Of a stretch of 64,000 nt of DNA, positions 55,926 to 64,000 are shown one piece after another; the stretch's first letter is position 1; each line of letters starts with the position of its first letter. The translations under genes were made by a program, and so were the position numbers. Origin of the DNA: Cohnella luojiensis (GTDB taxonomy: Bacteria > Bacillota > Bacilli > Paenibacillales > Paenibacillaceae). The notes under the pieces are model-generated. The model had not been told where the DNA came from. It searched no databases and saw nothing but the letters and a program-made list of their open reading frames with translations. The DNA is taken from the NCBI RefSeq assembly GCF_004564235.1, contig NZ_SOMN01000002.1, forward strand, positions 124,001 to 188,000, given 5' to 3'.

Positions 55926-56243
55926 ATGTGGTTAGCAGAAACGGCTAACGGCGGCGGAAATCTACTGTATACGCTGGCACCTTTTATTCTGATGTTTGCC
56001 ATTTTTTATTTCCTGCTGATTCGTCCTCAGCAAAAGAAGCAAAAGCAGCGCGGCTCCATGCTGAACGCCTTGAAGAAAGGCGATAAGGTAACGACTGTAG
56101 GAGGCATGCACGGAACGATTGCCGAGATTACGGACGATACCATCGTGCTCAAGGTCAATGACGTGACAAAGCTAACGTTCGATAGGTCTTCCATTAACAA
56201 CGTAACGGCGCGCTCTAACGAGAAGAGCGAAGCTGGAGAATAA
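55926..56243 (+). CDS. yajC: Preprotein translocase subunit YajC
   Basis: A 105-aa single-pass protein associated with SecDF in the Sec translocase. The membrane helix is near 14-34 (LYTLAPFILMFAIFYFLLIRPQQKKQKQ), then a cytoplasmic domain (LKKGDKVTTVGGMHGTIAEITDDTIVLKV). It follows tgt by 17 bp, an order conserved in many bacteria. secD and secF lie 4.5 kb downstream. Confidence 0.95.
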   Translation: MWLAETANGGGNLLYTLAPFILMFAIFYFLLIRPQQKKQKQRGSMLNALKKGDKVTTVGGMHGTIAEITDDTIVLKVNDVTKLTFDRSSINNVTARSNEKSEAGE

Positions 56244-56256
56244 CGTAACGTTCATG

Positions 56257-56306
56257 AAAAAAGCCTTCCCGCCTCGGATTTCGTCCGCAGCAGGAAGGCT
56301 TTTTTT
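56257..56306. terminator. Bidirectional terminator between yajC and the PAP2 gene
   Basis: AAAAGCCTTCC (56259-56269) pairs with GGAAGGCTTTT (56293-56303), with A-runs on the left and T-runs on the right, so it can serve both convergent genes. Confidence 0.88.
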
Positions 56307-56322
56307 CGTTCGGATCAACATT

Positions 56323-57180
56323 TTAAGAACCAATCGGACGCGAGGCTTTGAGCTTGGCTTTGGCGTGATCGGTTACCCTGTCCAGAGCTGAATTCTCTGC
56401 CCATGCCCCTATCTTAAGTCCGATCGTCGTGGATAAGACCGCAAGGGAAACCCCCGCTGCCATATCGGTAAACCAATGTATGCCCATATAGAATATCGAG
56501 AAAATGATGACCGCCGCATTCACCCAAGTGAAGATCGCCCACCGGCGAATTCCGGATTTGGTAGCCAACAGAGCCACAGTTACTGAAATTGATGTATGTA
56601 GGCTAGGGAAGCAATTATTCAATCCCGAAAGCGAGCGATATTCCTGCTCGAAGGTTGGAAATGCGTCGAGCATAAGAAATTTGACTTGCGGATGGACGAA
56701 CCATACCTCGTTCACGGGAACGAATAAGTAAAACGGAACGGCTAAGAAGTAGTTCATCAAGACGGCGATACATAAGGCGTAATAAAGCTTCATGTTCTTG
56801 TTGTGGGTGTAAATTCCGACCGATGCGATCATCGCGGCTTGAAAAAGGACCAAATAAAAAATCGCGCAGAAGGCTGTCAGGATATCCGATTGAAAATTCG
56901 TTTGAAGCCATACAGGCCAAGCACCTTCCCACCCGCTTAGAACGGGAGTAAGATCATACGGAACTTTGAGCCAGTTTTCCAATCGGAGCTCGTTTTTGTT
57001 GAGCAGAATAATGGCCATAACCGCAATGAAGAAAAGCAGGTATTTACGGGAGATAATCAATGACTTCAGGAATGCCCATGTCGCCGCGAAAGGCTGTCTA
57101 CCCGTGCCGAAAGCGATAAGGAGGCCGACGGCGATTACCGTGGAGATCGATACGGTCGACATATTTTGGAACAAAATCAT
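56323..57180 (-). CDS. PAP2-superfamily membrane phosphatase/phosphotransferase
   Basis: A 285-aa integral membrane protein with about six helices and the PAP2 motifs NCFPSLHTS (near 196-204) and MGIHWFTDMAAG (near 240-251). These carry the catalytic histidines. Members remove or transfer phosphate on lipids; the motif form resembles the inositol-phosphotransferase-like PAP2_3 subgroup, but the substrate here is unknown. The start is set at the ATG at 57180, behind AGGAGGAGC on the minus strand; a longer reading has no RBS. It is convergent with yajC. Confidence 0.85.
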   Translation of the reverse strand: MILFQNMSTVSISTVIAVGLLIAFGTGRQPFAATWAFLKSLIISRKYLLFFIAVMAIILLNKNELRLENWLKVPYDLTPVLSGWEGAWPVWLQTNFQSDILTAFCAIFYLVLFQAAMIASVGIYTHNKNMKLYYALCIAVLMNYFLAVPFYLFVPVNEVWFVHPQVKFLMLDAFPTFEQEYRSLSGLNNCFPSLHTSISVTVALLATKSGIRRWAIFTWVNAAVIIFSIFYMGIHWFTDMAAGVSLAVLSTTIGLKIGAWAENSALDRVTDHAKAKLKASRPIGS

Positions 57181-57253
57181 GACGCTCCTCCTGTATGGCA
57201 TCTGATCATGAATTCCGACTTATTATAGCACATTATCCGAAATGCTAATCTTT

Positions 57254-57652
57254 TTACCGGGAACTGGTTCCCGCATTCACGCCGAGCATGCCGCCGAACG
57301 CCCCCGTTAAACATGTAATTAACAGCAGAATAGGCACGGTCGAAGTCCAGTTGGCATCGGTGGCGAGAAAGCTGATCATCAGCAATAGCAACGTGTAAAG
57401 CAAACCGTTCGCCATTCCGAAATACCACCCTCTCCTTCCCGACCGCTTGGCCGAAACGAAGCCGCCGGCGAGCGAAGCGCAGCCATGTACCCCGAAGACC
57501 CATGGAAGCATGTTATGTTCGCTGAGCGAAGAGCCCATAAGCATAACGGAGAGTACAATGGCGCCGATAGCTAGCCATATTCCCGACCAATATAAACCTG
57601 AAGCAACGGGTGAAGCATTACGTAATCCGAATACGCGGGAAAGTGAATTCAA
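57254..57652 (-). CDS. TIGR04086-type small membrane protein (YrzE-like)
   Basis: A 132-aa protein with four hydrophobic helices: GIWLAIGAIVLSVMLMGSSL, VFGVHGCASLAGGFVSAKRSG, FGMANGLLYTLLLLMISFLA and VPILLLITCLTGAFGGMLGV. The family (TIGR04086) sits near yajC in Bacillales; its function is unknown. The start codon is TTG with AAAGGAGTGA upstream on the minus strand. It lies 73 bp upstream of the PAP2 gene on the same strand and may be cotranscribed with it. Confidence 0.82.
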   Translation of the reverse strand: MNSLSRVFGLRNASPVASGLYWSGIWLAIGAIVLSVMLMGSSLSEHNMLPWVFGVHGCASLAGGFVSAKRSGRRGWYFGMANGLLYTLLLLMISFLATDANWTSTVPILLLITCLTGAFGGMLGVNAGTSSR

Positions 57653-57874
57653 AGAAAATCACTCCTTTAGGAATAACTCGTTTGTATCAGCTTATGGCGA
57701 CAGCTCGCAACCTAGTACAGGCTAACTCGAAACCGCATGGAGGAATGACTCGAAGGACGGGATTACCAAATTTTCCGCATGGATAGTGGGAATGAGCGCC
57801 TGAGTACACGGTGACACTAGAAGTCCAAGCTACTCAACCGGTCGCATGGCACTCGCAAACTCGGAGGGGAGATC

Positions 57875-58609
57875 ATGGAACTGACAGTGATATTGCTTAG
57901 GACAATGTTAATGTATGTCTTCATATTCCTGATATTGAGATTGATGGGCAAGCGCGAGATCGGCAAGCTCTCGGTGTTCGACTTAGTTATTTCCATCATG
58001 ATCGCGGAAATCGCTGTCATCGTCATTGAGTCGACGGAGAAAAACATGTTGCTGGCCATTGGACCGATTCTGCTCCTCGTCTTGACTCAAATCGGAGTTG
58101 CTTTCTTTACGATGAAGAACAGGAAGCTGCGGTTGCTTTTCGATGGCAAACCAAGCGTCTTTATTCGCGACGGTCTTATAAACCGCAAAGAAATGTATAA
58201 GCAAAGGTATAACTTGGATGATCTTATGCTTCAGCTCCGCGAAAACCAAGTATCCGATATCGGAGATGTCGAGCTGGCTGTATTGGAATCCACAGGGAAA
58301 CTCTCCGTTATTATGAAGGATCATCAAAGCCGGAATGGAGAAGGATCCATAAGAAGCGGGCACAACGAAAGCACGACTGGCAGCGAATATGACAAGGTAA
58401 ACCATGATAGCGGCGTGAAAATTCGGTACGAGCTCCTGCCTGTTGCTTTAATTTTGGATGGACAAGTGCAGGACGACAATTTGGAAAAGCTGGGCAAAAC
58501 CCGGTTTTGGCTGAAGAGCGAGCTGCGGAATTATGAGGTGGAACATTTTAAGCAAGTATTTTTTTGCAGCATCGATCATAAAGGCAAGCTTTACGTGGAC
58601 AAAAAATAA
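57875..58609 (+). CDS. DUF421-domain membrane protein (YrbG-like)
   Basis: A 244-aa protein. Three N-terminal helices (VILLRTMLMYVFIFLILRLMGKREIGKLSVFDLVISIMIAEIAVIV pattern, about residues 5-80) are followed by the DUF421 cytoplasmic domain (LLFDGKPSVFIRDGLINRKEMYKQRYNLDDLMLQLRENQV, continuing to AVLESTGKLSVI). The C-terminal part has a charged linker and a second small domain. Relatives include spore-membrane proteins YetF/YdfS, linked to spore germinant-receptor function in Bacillus, so a spore role is plausible. B. subtilis yrbG is next to spoVB, as here; the two genes converge with a 13-bp gap. Confidence 0.87.
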   Translation: MELTVILLRTMLMYVFIFLILRLMGKREIGKLSVFDLVISIMIAEIAVIVIESTEKNMLLAIGPILLLVLTQIGVAFFTMKNRKLRLLFDGKPSVFIRDGLINRKEMYKQRYNLDDLMLQLRENQVSDIGDVELAVLESTGKLSVIMKDHQSRNGEGSIRSGHNESTTGSEYDKVNHDSGVKIRYELLPVALILDGQVQDDNLEKLGKTRFWLKSELRNYEVEHFKQVFFCSIDHKGKLYVDKK

Positions 58610-58622
58610 CAACGGATGAACG

Positions 58623-60215
58623 TTACGACGGTTTTCTCGGGAGAAACAAGCGTCCTAAAATGGGAACCCGAGCCGCATCGTGACGGTCAATCAGTTTTAG
58701 CAATATAAGCAAGAGCAAATAGATTACGATAGCGACGAAGCTTGCGATGACCAAGTTTAAGCTGCTTTGTCCGAGCGGATCGATATTCCAAATCCATAGC
58801 GCAACTGCGCTCATGATGATCATGGCTACGGTTATCTTGAGAAAATCGAGCGGATACATCCGAAAGCCGGTAAACCGCGCCACGCTAATCCAATGCAGCA
58901 GAGTCACCAGAACCATGTTGACGCTTATGGCGATGACGGCACCCAGAATTCCGAAATGGGGATTGGTTGCTAATTGGGCGATTAAGATGAGCTTGATGGC
59001 GGCTCCGGCGAAAGTATTAAATAATGCGGTGCCCGGTCGATTCAGAGCCTGCAAAGCGGCTTGCAATGGCGCTTGCATATAGAGGAATATGGCCAGCGGC
59101 GCCATCCACCGGAGCATGTCCGCCATGGAATCGTTCCCGTACAGCAAGGTGCAAATGGGGCCGGCAAGCAGACCCATCAGCACGACGAAAGGAGCTCCCG
59201 TTACGACCGCCAATCTCATGGATTGATGCAACCGGATGTGGATCGTCGCCCAATCACCCCGCGACGCGGCCTCCGATAGAGAAGGAACAAGGGAAACGGC
59301 TAGCGAGTACGTTAATGCGCCCGGAAGCAACAACAACGGGATAACCATTCCCTGCAAGGCTCCATACTGCGCAGTAGCGCCGGCTGCCGCGATTCCCGCA
59401 ATCGTTAAGCTTCTTACGGTAAGAATGGATTCTAGTAAATAAGAGAGCGATCCGATCATTTTGCTTCCGGTTACGGGAACGGCTGTATTCAACAGCTCCC
59501 GTAAATAACTTTTGCCGCGTCCGAAAGCTGCTTTTGTCATAAGATTTGCATGCTCTGGCAAGGTTTCCGAAGGCTTCTTCCGATCCCGCGCGAATTGGAT
59601 CCATAGCACGATTAATCCCGCACATTCCCCCGCAACCATCCCTAATACTCCGCCGGCCGCGGCCATCGCCAGGCCGTAAGGAAGGAACATCCATGCGAAA
59701 AGCAAAGTTAGAATGATTCGAAATACGGTTTCGGCCGTCTGAGACAACGCGGTAGGAATCATATTCTGTTTCCCCTGGAAGTAACCTCGCCATACGGAAG
59801 ACAAAGCGACGAGGGGGAGAACGGGGATCATGACGATAAACGCTGCGTGAACCCGCGAATCCGTCATGATTTTCGTGGCAATGAATTCCGATAGCCCATA
59901 ACAAATTACCGCCGCAACCAGACTTATGGACAAAGACAGCCAAACGGCTATCTTTAATATTCGGCTAACGGCCCGTTGGTCATGCTTGGAATCCGCCTCC
60001 GCGACAAGCTTTGCCACGGCGAGAGGGATACCGCCCGCAATCAAGGTCAGCAAGACGATCGTGAACGGATACACGAGCTGAATGAGTCCGACCCCCTCCG
60101 CGCCGATCATCCGCGGCAAAGCGATGCGGGGGACGAACCCGAGAATTCGGTTCAAGAGACCGGCGGCCAGTAGAATCATGGCCCCCTGTATAAACGATTG
60201 TTTCCGCAAGCTCAA
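58623..60215 (-). CDS. spoVB: SpoVB, MATE/MVF-type flippase for spore cortex precursor
   Basis: A 530-aa polytopic membrane protein of the polysaccharide-exporter (MOP) superfamily with about 14 helices. It begins RKQSFIQGAMILLAAGLLNRILGFVPRIALPRMIGAEGVGLIQLVYP, seen in pieces across residues 4-50. SpoVB is needed for spore cortex peptidoglycan synthesis, probably as a lipid II flippase. The start codon is TTG with AGAGGGA upstream on the minus strand. Position between the DUF421 gene and comN matches B. subtilis. Confidence 0.92.
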   Translation of the reverse strand: MSLRKQSFIQGAMILLAAGLLNRILGFVPRIALPRMIGAEGVGLIQLVYPFTIVLLTLIAGGIPLAVAKLVAEADSKHDQRAVSRILKIAVWLSLSISLVAAVICYGLSEFIATKIMTDSRVHAAFIVMIPVLPLVALSSVWRGYFQGKQNMIPTALSQTAETVFRIILTLLFAWMFLPYGLAMAAAGGVLGMVAGECAGLIVLWIQFARDRKKPSETLPEHANLMTKAAFGRGKSYLRELLNTAVPVTGSKMIGSLSYLLESILTVRSLTIAGIAAAGATAQYGALQGMVIPLLLLPGALTYSLAVSLVPSLSEAASRGDWATIHIRLHQSMRLAVVTGAPFVVLMGLLAGPICTLLYGNDSMADMLRWMAPLAIFLYMQAPLQAALQALNRPGTALFNTFAGAAIKLILIAQLATNPHFGILGAVIAISVNMVLVTLLHWISVARFTGFRMYPLDFLKITVAMIIMSAVALWIWNIDPLGQSSLNLVIASFVAIVIYLLLLILLKLIDRHDAARVPILGRLFLPRKPS

Positions 60216-60248
60216 TGGAATCCCTCTTCCCTCAGGTAGGTTAGTCCA

Positions 60249-60278
60249 TATGTATGCGATGGTTGTCCTTCTTCATGC
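60249..60278 (-). promoter_or_regulatory. candidate sigma-E promoter of spoVB
   Basis: On the minus strand, GCATGAA (60272-60278 complement), a 15-bp spacer and CATACATA (60249-60256 complement) fit the sigma-E -10 well and the -35 in part. spoVB is a sigma-E gene in B. subtilis. Confidence 0.45.
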
Positions 60279-60291
60279 CATTGGCAGGAAT

Positions 60292-60319
60292 TTGAACTTG
60301 AGTATCGAAACCATATAGA
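60292..60319 (+). promoter_or_regulatory. candidate SigA promoter of comN
   Basis: TTGAAC (60292-60297), a 16-bp spacer and TATAGA (60314-60319), 50 bp before the gene. Confidence 0.45.
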
Positions 60320-60369
60320 GCATCATAGGGAGCGACTCACATTCACCAAGGGCGGGAGGAAATTCACAG

Positions 60370-60678
60370 GTGGAAGAGCATGACGAAGGGTTACCGAATC
60401 TTAAGGATATCGACGCGGGCTCAGAGTCCGAAATGAGCGATGTAGAGATGAACGAGACGATCGAGTTGCTTTGTCTGAGCAAAGCGGAGGAATTCCATCT
60501 CATTGGATATGATCAGGTGACGGGAGCAGACGTGTGGGAATGCGTGAGCGATAAATACCACAAGAAAGGCACGCCGCCATTATATGAGGTAGTCAACGAC
60601 ATTTTGTCCCTTAAGGTGACGCAGTTCATGAACTTTATTACCTTAAGCATGTACAGAGGAGAAATTCGTAAAAGATAA
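60370..60678 (+). CDS. comN: ComN-type post-transcriptional regulator
   Basis: A 102-aa protein. The acidic N-terminal 25 residues are variable. The conserved core (NETIELLCLSKAEEFHLIGYDQVTGADVWECV, then YHKKGTPPLYEVVNDILSLKVTQFMNFITLSMYRGE) matches the ComN/YrzD family. B. subtilis ComN controls comE mRNA and localises with DivIVA. The start codon is GTG at 60370 with GGAGGAAA upstream. It lies between spoVB and secD, the Bacillus order. Confidence 0.87.
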   Translation: MEEHDEGLPNLKDIDAGSESEMSDVEMNETIELLCLSKAEEFHLIGYDQVTGADVWECVSDKYHKKGTPPLYEVVNDILSLKVTQFMNFITLSMYRGEIRKR

Positions 60679-60690
60679 TCGAACGATGAG

Positions 60691-60723
60691 AGTCTTCTCC
60701 TAGCAGGGGAAGGCTTTCTTTTT
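60691..60723 (+). terminator. Rho-independent terminator after comN
   Basis: AGTCTTCTCC (60691-60700) pairs with GGGGAAGGCT (60706-60715), ten pairs with two G-U, then a T-rich run. Confidence 0.82.
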
Positions 60724-60751
60724 GACTTCCATTTGATCGCGTAGGTATAAT
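60722..60751 (+). promoter_or_regulatory. SigA promoter of secDF
   Basis: TTGACT (60722-60727), an 18-bp spacer and a perfect TATAAT (60746-60751), 36 bp before secD. Confidence 0.68.
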
Positions 60752-60787
60752 AGGAACATTGAGAATCGAAAGGGGATCGCAATAGAG

Positions 60788-62062
60788 ATGAAACGAATAG
60801 TGGCTTTCGTGCTCGTTGTACTCGTTAGTTTCGGGATCATGGGAGCATTCACGCCCGGACTATTGAACGGAACGAAGCTTGGGCTCGACCTGAAAGGCGG
60901 AGTGGAAATTCTGTACGAGGCGTTTCCGTTAACGGAGGGCGGCGTCGTAACGAAAGAAGCTCTAATCCAAACCGCCAAGAGCTTGGAGAAGCGGGCCAAC
61001 AAAACCAATGTGGCCGAGCCCGAAGTCACGACGGAAGGCAAAAACCGGATCCGTCTGAAAATCGCGGTATCTACCGGATCCACGGACAAAGAACGGGATG
61101 ATGCGGTAGAGAAAATCCGCGATCTGATGAAGCGTCCCGCCGAATTGCAATTCCGAAGCGCGGAAGGTTGCGCGGATGGGTCCTATTGTAAATTAGAGCT
61201 TCTGGGAAGCGACTTTAAGGAGGGCGCCGCTAAGGTCGAGTTCGACAACTTAAGTCGTCCCTTGGTTCGCATAGAAGTGAATGATAAGAAAAAGCTTGCA
61301 GATGTATCTACCAAGCTGGTCAATAAAAACCTGGCCATCTATTTGGATGAAGATCTGATTTCCGATCCGGTCGTCCAACAACCATTAACCGATGGTACAG
61401 CGGTCATTAGCGGACAAGAAAACCGGGAAGAAGCGCAAAACCTAGCGGATATCATCAATCTTGGAGCGTTGCCTCTTAAGCTTACCGAGAAGTACACGCA
61501 AAGCGTCGGCGCTACGCTTGGTAAACAATCATTGAACGACACGCTATTCGCGGGCGTTCTAGCTTCCGTGCTTATTCTTATCTTCATGTTGGTTTTGTAT
61601 CGCTTACCGGGGCTTGTGGCGAGTATCTGTCTTCTCGTGTTCGTGTGGGTGCTGCTAGGAGTGTTCTACTTGATGGGAGCAACCTTGACTCTGCCTGGAA
61701 TCGCGGCGTTCGTACTCGGTATCGGGATTGCGGTCGATTCGAACATCATTACGGCCGAACGCATCAAGGACGAGCTTCGTACAGGCAAAACGATTACCTC
61801 CTCGCTTCGCGCAGGGGCTAAGAACAGCTTCCGGACGATTATCGATGCGCATATCACGACGCTAATCGCGGGATCGGTGCTGTATTTTATGGGACACGGT
61901 ATCGTGAAGAGCTTTGCCGTCGTACTCATCGCGAGTATACTCGTGAACATCCTTACTAACGTGTTCTTGCCGCGTTATTTCCTTAACCTGCTCGTCAAGA
62001 GCGGATATTTCAACAAACCGTCCTATTACAGCGTGAAAGAGGGTGAAATCGATGCGCTCTAA
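60788..62062 (+). CDS. secD: Protein translocase subunit SecD
   Basis: A 424-aa RND-type subunit using the proton gradient to help late steps of Sec export. Helix 1 (RIVAFVLVVLVSFGIMGAFTPG) is followed by the signature GLDLKGGVEILYE, a large external P1 domain, then helices 2-6. SecD motifs there are LGALPLKLTEKYTQSVGATLG and GIGIAVDSNIITAERIKDELR, with the functional Asp in AVDSN. It overlaps secF by 11 bp. Confidence 0.96.
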   Translation: MKRIVAFVLVVLVSFGIMGAFTPGLLNGTKLGLDLKGGVEILYEAFPLTEGGVVTKEALIQTAKSLEKRANKTNVAEPEVTTEGKNRIRLKIAVSTGSTDKERDDAVEKIRDLMKRPAELQFRSAEGCADGSYCKLELLGSDFKEGAAKVEFDNLSRPLVRIEVNDKKKLADVSTKLVNKNLAIYLDEDLISDPVVQQPLTDGTAVISGQENREEAQNLADIINLGALPLKLTEKYTQSVGATLGKQSLNDTLFAGVLASVLILIFMLVLYRLPGLVASICLLVFVWVLLGVFYLMGATLTLPGIAAFVLGIGIAVDSNIITAERIKDELRTGKTITSSLRAGAKNSFRTIIDAHITTLIAGSVLYFMGHGIVKSFAVVLIASILVNILTNVFLPRYFLNLLVKSGYFNKPSYYSVKEGEIDAL

Positions 62063-62960
62063 ACGTACCTTCGACTTCGTGAAGACCAGCCGTCGGTTTT
62101 TAATCATTTCCGCGATTATCACGCTCCTCGGTATCGTGATCGTAAGCATTTCCGGATTGAACTACGGCATTGATTTCAGTTCCGGAACATCAATGGATAT
62201 CTCTACCAAGAAACCCGTTACCGAAGAGAAATTGAGAGCCTTTCTTGATGAACAGAAGATAGGTGAATATACGTTAACTACTGCGGAGAACCGTGATTCC
62301 ATCCGTTTTAAAGAGGCGCTAAACGAAAACCAGGAAAAAGACTTCAAGGCCGCTTTCAGCGCACAAATCGATCCGGATGCATCTTATGAGATTAACATCG
62401 TCGACGTCGACATCGCGCGCGAACAACAGCAAAGCGCTCTAATAGGCATGGCCATTGCCTGCTTAGGTATCGTCATCTACGTTAGCATTCGTTTTGAATG
62501 GCGCTTCGCGATCTCGGCCGTAGTATCTCTGATCTATAGCGCGTTCTTCGTTATTACGATGTTTTCCATTTTCCGGCTGGAAGTGAATCTGCCTTTCATC
62601 CTTGCCGTTCTGACGATTATCGGTTACGCGATCAACGATACGGTCGTTATCTTCGACCGAATCAGGGAGAACCTGCGTTTTGCTAAAATCAAGACGGCGG
62701 CCGATCTGGACGCGCTAGTAAACAAGAGCGTTTGGCAGACGTTGTCGCGTTCGATTAATACGGTAATTACGGTACTTATCGCATCCGTTTGCTTGTTCAT
62801 TTTCGGCAGCGAATCGATTAAGTTATTCTCGCTTGCGATGATTTTCGGTTTGGTGGCCGGAGCCTATTCTTCTATCTTCATTGCCAGCCAGCTCTGGTTG
62901 TACCTGAAGAAGAGACAGCCTATCAAGAAAGTAGCGGTTAAACCGCAAAGCACGCCTTAA
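62052..62960 (+). CDS. secF: Protein translocase subunit SecF
   Basis: A 302-aa partner of SecD with six membrane helices. Family blocks are LNYGIDFSSGTSMDIS, then IGYAINDTVVIFDRIRENLR and SRSINTVITVLIASVCLFIFG. The start is the ATG at 62052, six bases after GAGGGTG; an in-frame GTG at 62043 overlaps that site. In B. subtilis secD and secF are fused into one gene; here they are separate and overlap. Confidence 0.95.
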   Translation: MRSKRTFDFVKTSRRFLIISAIITLLGIVIVSISGLNYGIDFSSGTSMDISTKKPVTEEKLRAFLDEQKIGEYTLTTAENRDSIRFKEALNENQEKDFKAAFSAQIDPDASYEINIVDVDIAREQQQSALIGMAIACLGIVIYVSIRFEWRFAISAVVSLIYSAFFVITMFSIFRLEVNLPFILAVLTIIGYAINDTVVIFDRIRENLRFAKIKTAADLDALVNKSVWQTLSRSINTVITVLIASVCLFIFGSESIKLFSLAMIFGLVAGAYSSIFIASQLWLYLKKRQPIKKVAVKPQSTP

Positions 62961-62983
62961 GCAACAGGAAAGGAGTGGCTCTA

Positions 62984-63925
62984 TTGGCTATGGAACAACG
63001 CTCCGTAACTGCTGAACGCGGCTCACTGGTTTCTCTGTGGGGGCTACTCGGCTTGTGTATCGTTAAAGGTTCCGTCGGTTGGTTAACGGGGAGCAAAGCC
63101 TTAATGGCCGATGCTTGCCAGTCGGCAGCCGATTGCGCGGGCACATTCACTTCTTATCTGGGAATACGCAAAGCGCGCGTTAACCCGAATGCGGCTAGTA
63201 CTGTGCGGCATCAACCCGAGACGATAGCGGCCATCGTGTTATCGGCGATGCTGCTCGTAGCGGGAATCGAGATCGGGATTTCCTCGGCGCGATCGGTTGC
63301 GAACGGCGTCGACGAAGCTCCCGGTATCGGAGCCGTAGTTATCATCGTGGCAGGAATCGGCGTAAGAGAAGGACTTATCCGCTATCGACGCAGCCGAGAT
63401 AGCCGCAGCGGCATTCGCGGAGATCGAGGCGGCGATAATCGTTCGGATATCTTCGCCTCGTTAACCGCTCTTGTCGGAACTTCGGGCGCGTTCGTTGGCG
63501 AGCTTTACGATATGCCATACCTATATGTCCTTGATCCAGCCGCTGGAATCGTCATATCGGTGTTCGTCGTCCGGATGGGTTACCGCATGACGGCAAGCGT
63601 CTTGCGCACTTCCGATCGTTACGCGTTGGATGAAGCGGACGCGCAATCCTTGCTTGAAGCCGTTCAGAGAATTGACGGCGTTGTCGCCGTTGACGAAGTG
63701 AAAGCCAGAGAGCATGGGCATTACGTTATATTGGACGTCGTGATTCGGGTTAACCCGAGAATCAGCGTGTTCGAGGGTCAGGATATCGCTCATCGCGTAC
63801 GCCGCCAATTAACCAAACGATTCCTGCACGTTATGGATGCCAATGTCAAAGTGCAGCCCTATGACCCGGGATATCCTTATAAGTCTAATCATCATGAAGA
63901 AGAAATTACATCGCTTCTGCAATAG
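62984..63925 (+). CDS. Cation diffusion facilitator (CDF) family transporter
   Basis: A 313-aa membrane transporter exporting divalent metal ions. TM2 reads LMADACQSAADCAGTF, where the usual His/Asp-x3-Asp metal site is Gln46-x3-Asp50. TM5 reads GDNRSDIFASLTALVG with Asp151-x3-Asp155. The C-terminal cytoplasmic domain (VDEVKAREHGHYVILDVVIRVNPRISVFEGQDIAHRVRRQL) is typical of CDF proteins. An Arg/Gly-rich loop (RRSRDSRSGIRGDRGGDNR) precedes TM5. The start is set at the TTG at 62984, eight bases after AAAGGAG; GTG at 62975 and ATG at 62990 are alternatives. It is 23 bp after secF. Confidence 0.87.
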   Translation: MAMEQRSVTAERGSLVSLWGLLGLCIVKGSVGWLTGSKALMADACQSAADCAGTFTSYLGIRKARVNPNAASTVRHQPETIAAIVLSAMLLVAGIEIGISSARSVANGVDEAPGIGAVVIIVAGIGVREGLIRYRRSRDSRSGIRGDRGGDNRSDIFASLTALVGTSGAFVGELYDMPYLYVLDPAAGIVISVFVVRMGYRMTASVLRTSDRYALDEADAQSLLEAVQRIDGVVAVDEVKAREHGHYVILDVVIRVNPRISVFEGQDIAHRVRRQLTKRFLHVMDANVKVQPYDPGYPYKSNHHEEEITSLLQ

Positions 63926-63949
63926 TGTTTATCGGTTGCATCAAAATTC

Positions 63950-63980
63950 AATCCGCCGTCAACCTGCCGGCGGATTTATT
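63950..63980 (+). terminator. Rho-independent terminator after the CDF gene
   Basis: AATCCGCCG (63950-63958) pairs perfectly with CGGCGGATT (63968-63976), followed by a T-rich tail. Confidence 0.82.
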
Positions 63981-64000
63981 CTTGTCAGCGCTATAGGGAG

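Noticed and set aside
57660..57874. Gap between the TIGR04086 gene and the DUF421 gene examined for RNA structure or small genes
   Set aside because: I saw no convincing hairpin, promoter pair or small coding frame, apart from the RBS GGAGGGG before 57875.

Overview
This window is chromosomal DNA from an endospore-forming member of the Firmicutes. The best fit is family Paenibacillaceae (Cohnella/Paenibacillus-like). The reasons are strong AGGAGG-type ribosome binding sites with many GTG/TTG starts, a moderately high GC feel, a T-box leader, an L21 leader, the Firmicutes pair of Prp and N-terminally extended L27, and a dense set of sporulation genes. The gene order follows the Bacillus subtilis block lon-ysxC-hem-spoVID-valS-folC-spoIIB-maf-radC-mre-min-spoIVF-rplU-obg-phe-safA-bofC-ruv-queA-tgt-yajC-spoVB-comN-secDF. 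It differs in having ruvC, separate secD and secF, murC after folC, a Crp/Fnr gene inside the heme cluster, and an RNase G-like gene next to spoIVFB. I see no phage, transposase, CRISPR, rRNA or tRNA genes. The novelty lies in the intergenic DNA.

Layout. 1-8.9 kb: 3' part of a PCYCGC lipoprotein gene, a SWIM-SNF2 helicase, LonB, LonA and the GTPase EngB. 9-10.4 kb: an unrecognised 196-aa protein and speD, which has a structured leader. 10.5-19.1 kb: the heme/siroheme operon hemA-hemX-sirC-hemC-cobA/hemD-hemB, a convergent crp/fnr gene, then hemL. 19.1-19.5 kb: a six-unit 51-bp tandem array. 19.8-26.9 kb: spoVID, a valine T-box with valS, folC and murC. 26.9-27.3 kb: AT-rich DNA with a 141-bp element bounded by 15-bp inverted repeats. 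27.3-39.1 kb: spoIIB-like gene, DUF4321 gene, maf, radC, mreBCD, minCD, rodA, spoIVFA, spoIVFB and an RNase G-like gene (cell shape, division-site choice and sigma-K processing). 39.1-42.6 kb: L21 leader, rplU, prp, rpmA, spo0B-like gene, obgE. 42.7-46.5 kb: pheB, hom, thrB, pheA. 46.6-49 kb: safA-like and bofC-like genes. 49.2-56.2 kb: ruvCAB, a SpoIID/LytB protein, queA, tgt, yajC. 56.3-64 kb: PAP2 and TIGR04086 membrane proteins, a DUF421 gene, spoVB, comN, secD, secF and a CDF-type transporter.

Most notable signals: (1) two pairs of intergenic palindromic elements (35690-35797 with 54603-54754; 40332-40433 with 49026-49125). Within each pair a core sequence is conserved while the stems differ but stay paired, which points to selection on structure. 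(2) A speD leader whose helix P1 competes with a helix covering the Shine-Dalgarno sequence, the layout of a translational riboswitch. (3) The 51-bp tandem array and the 141-bp inverted-repeat element.
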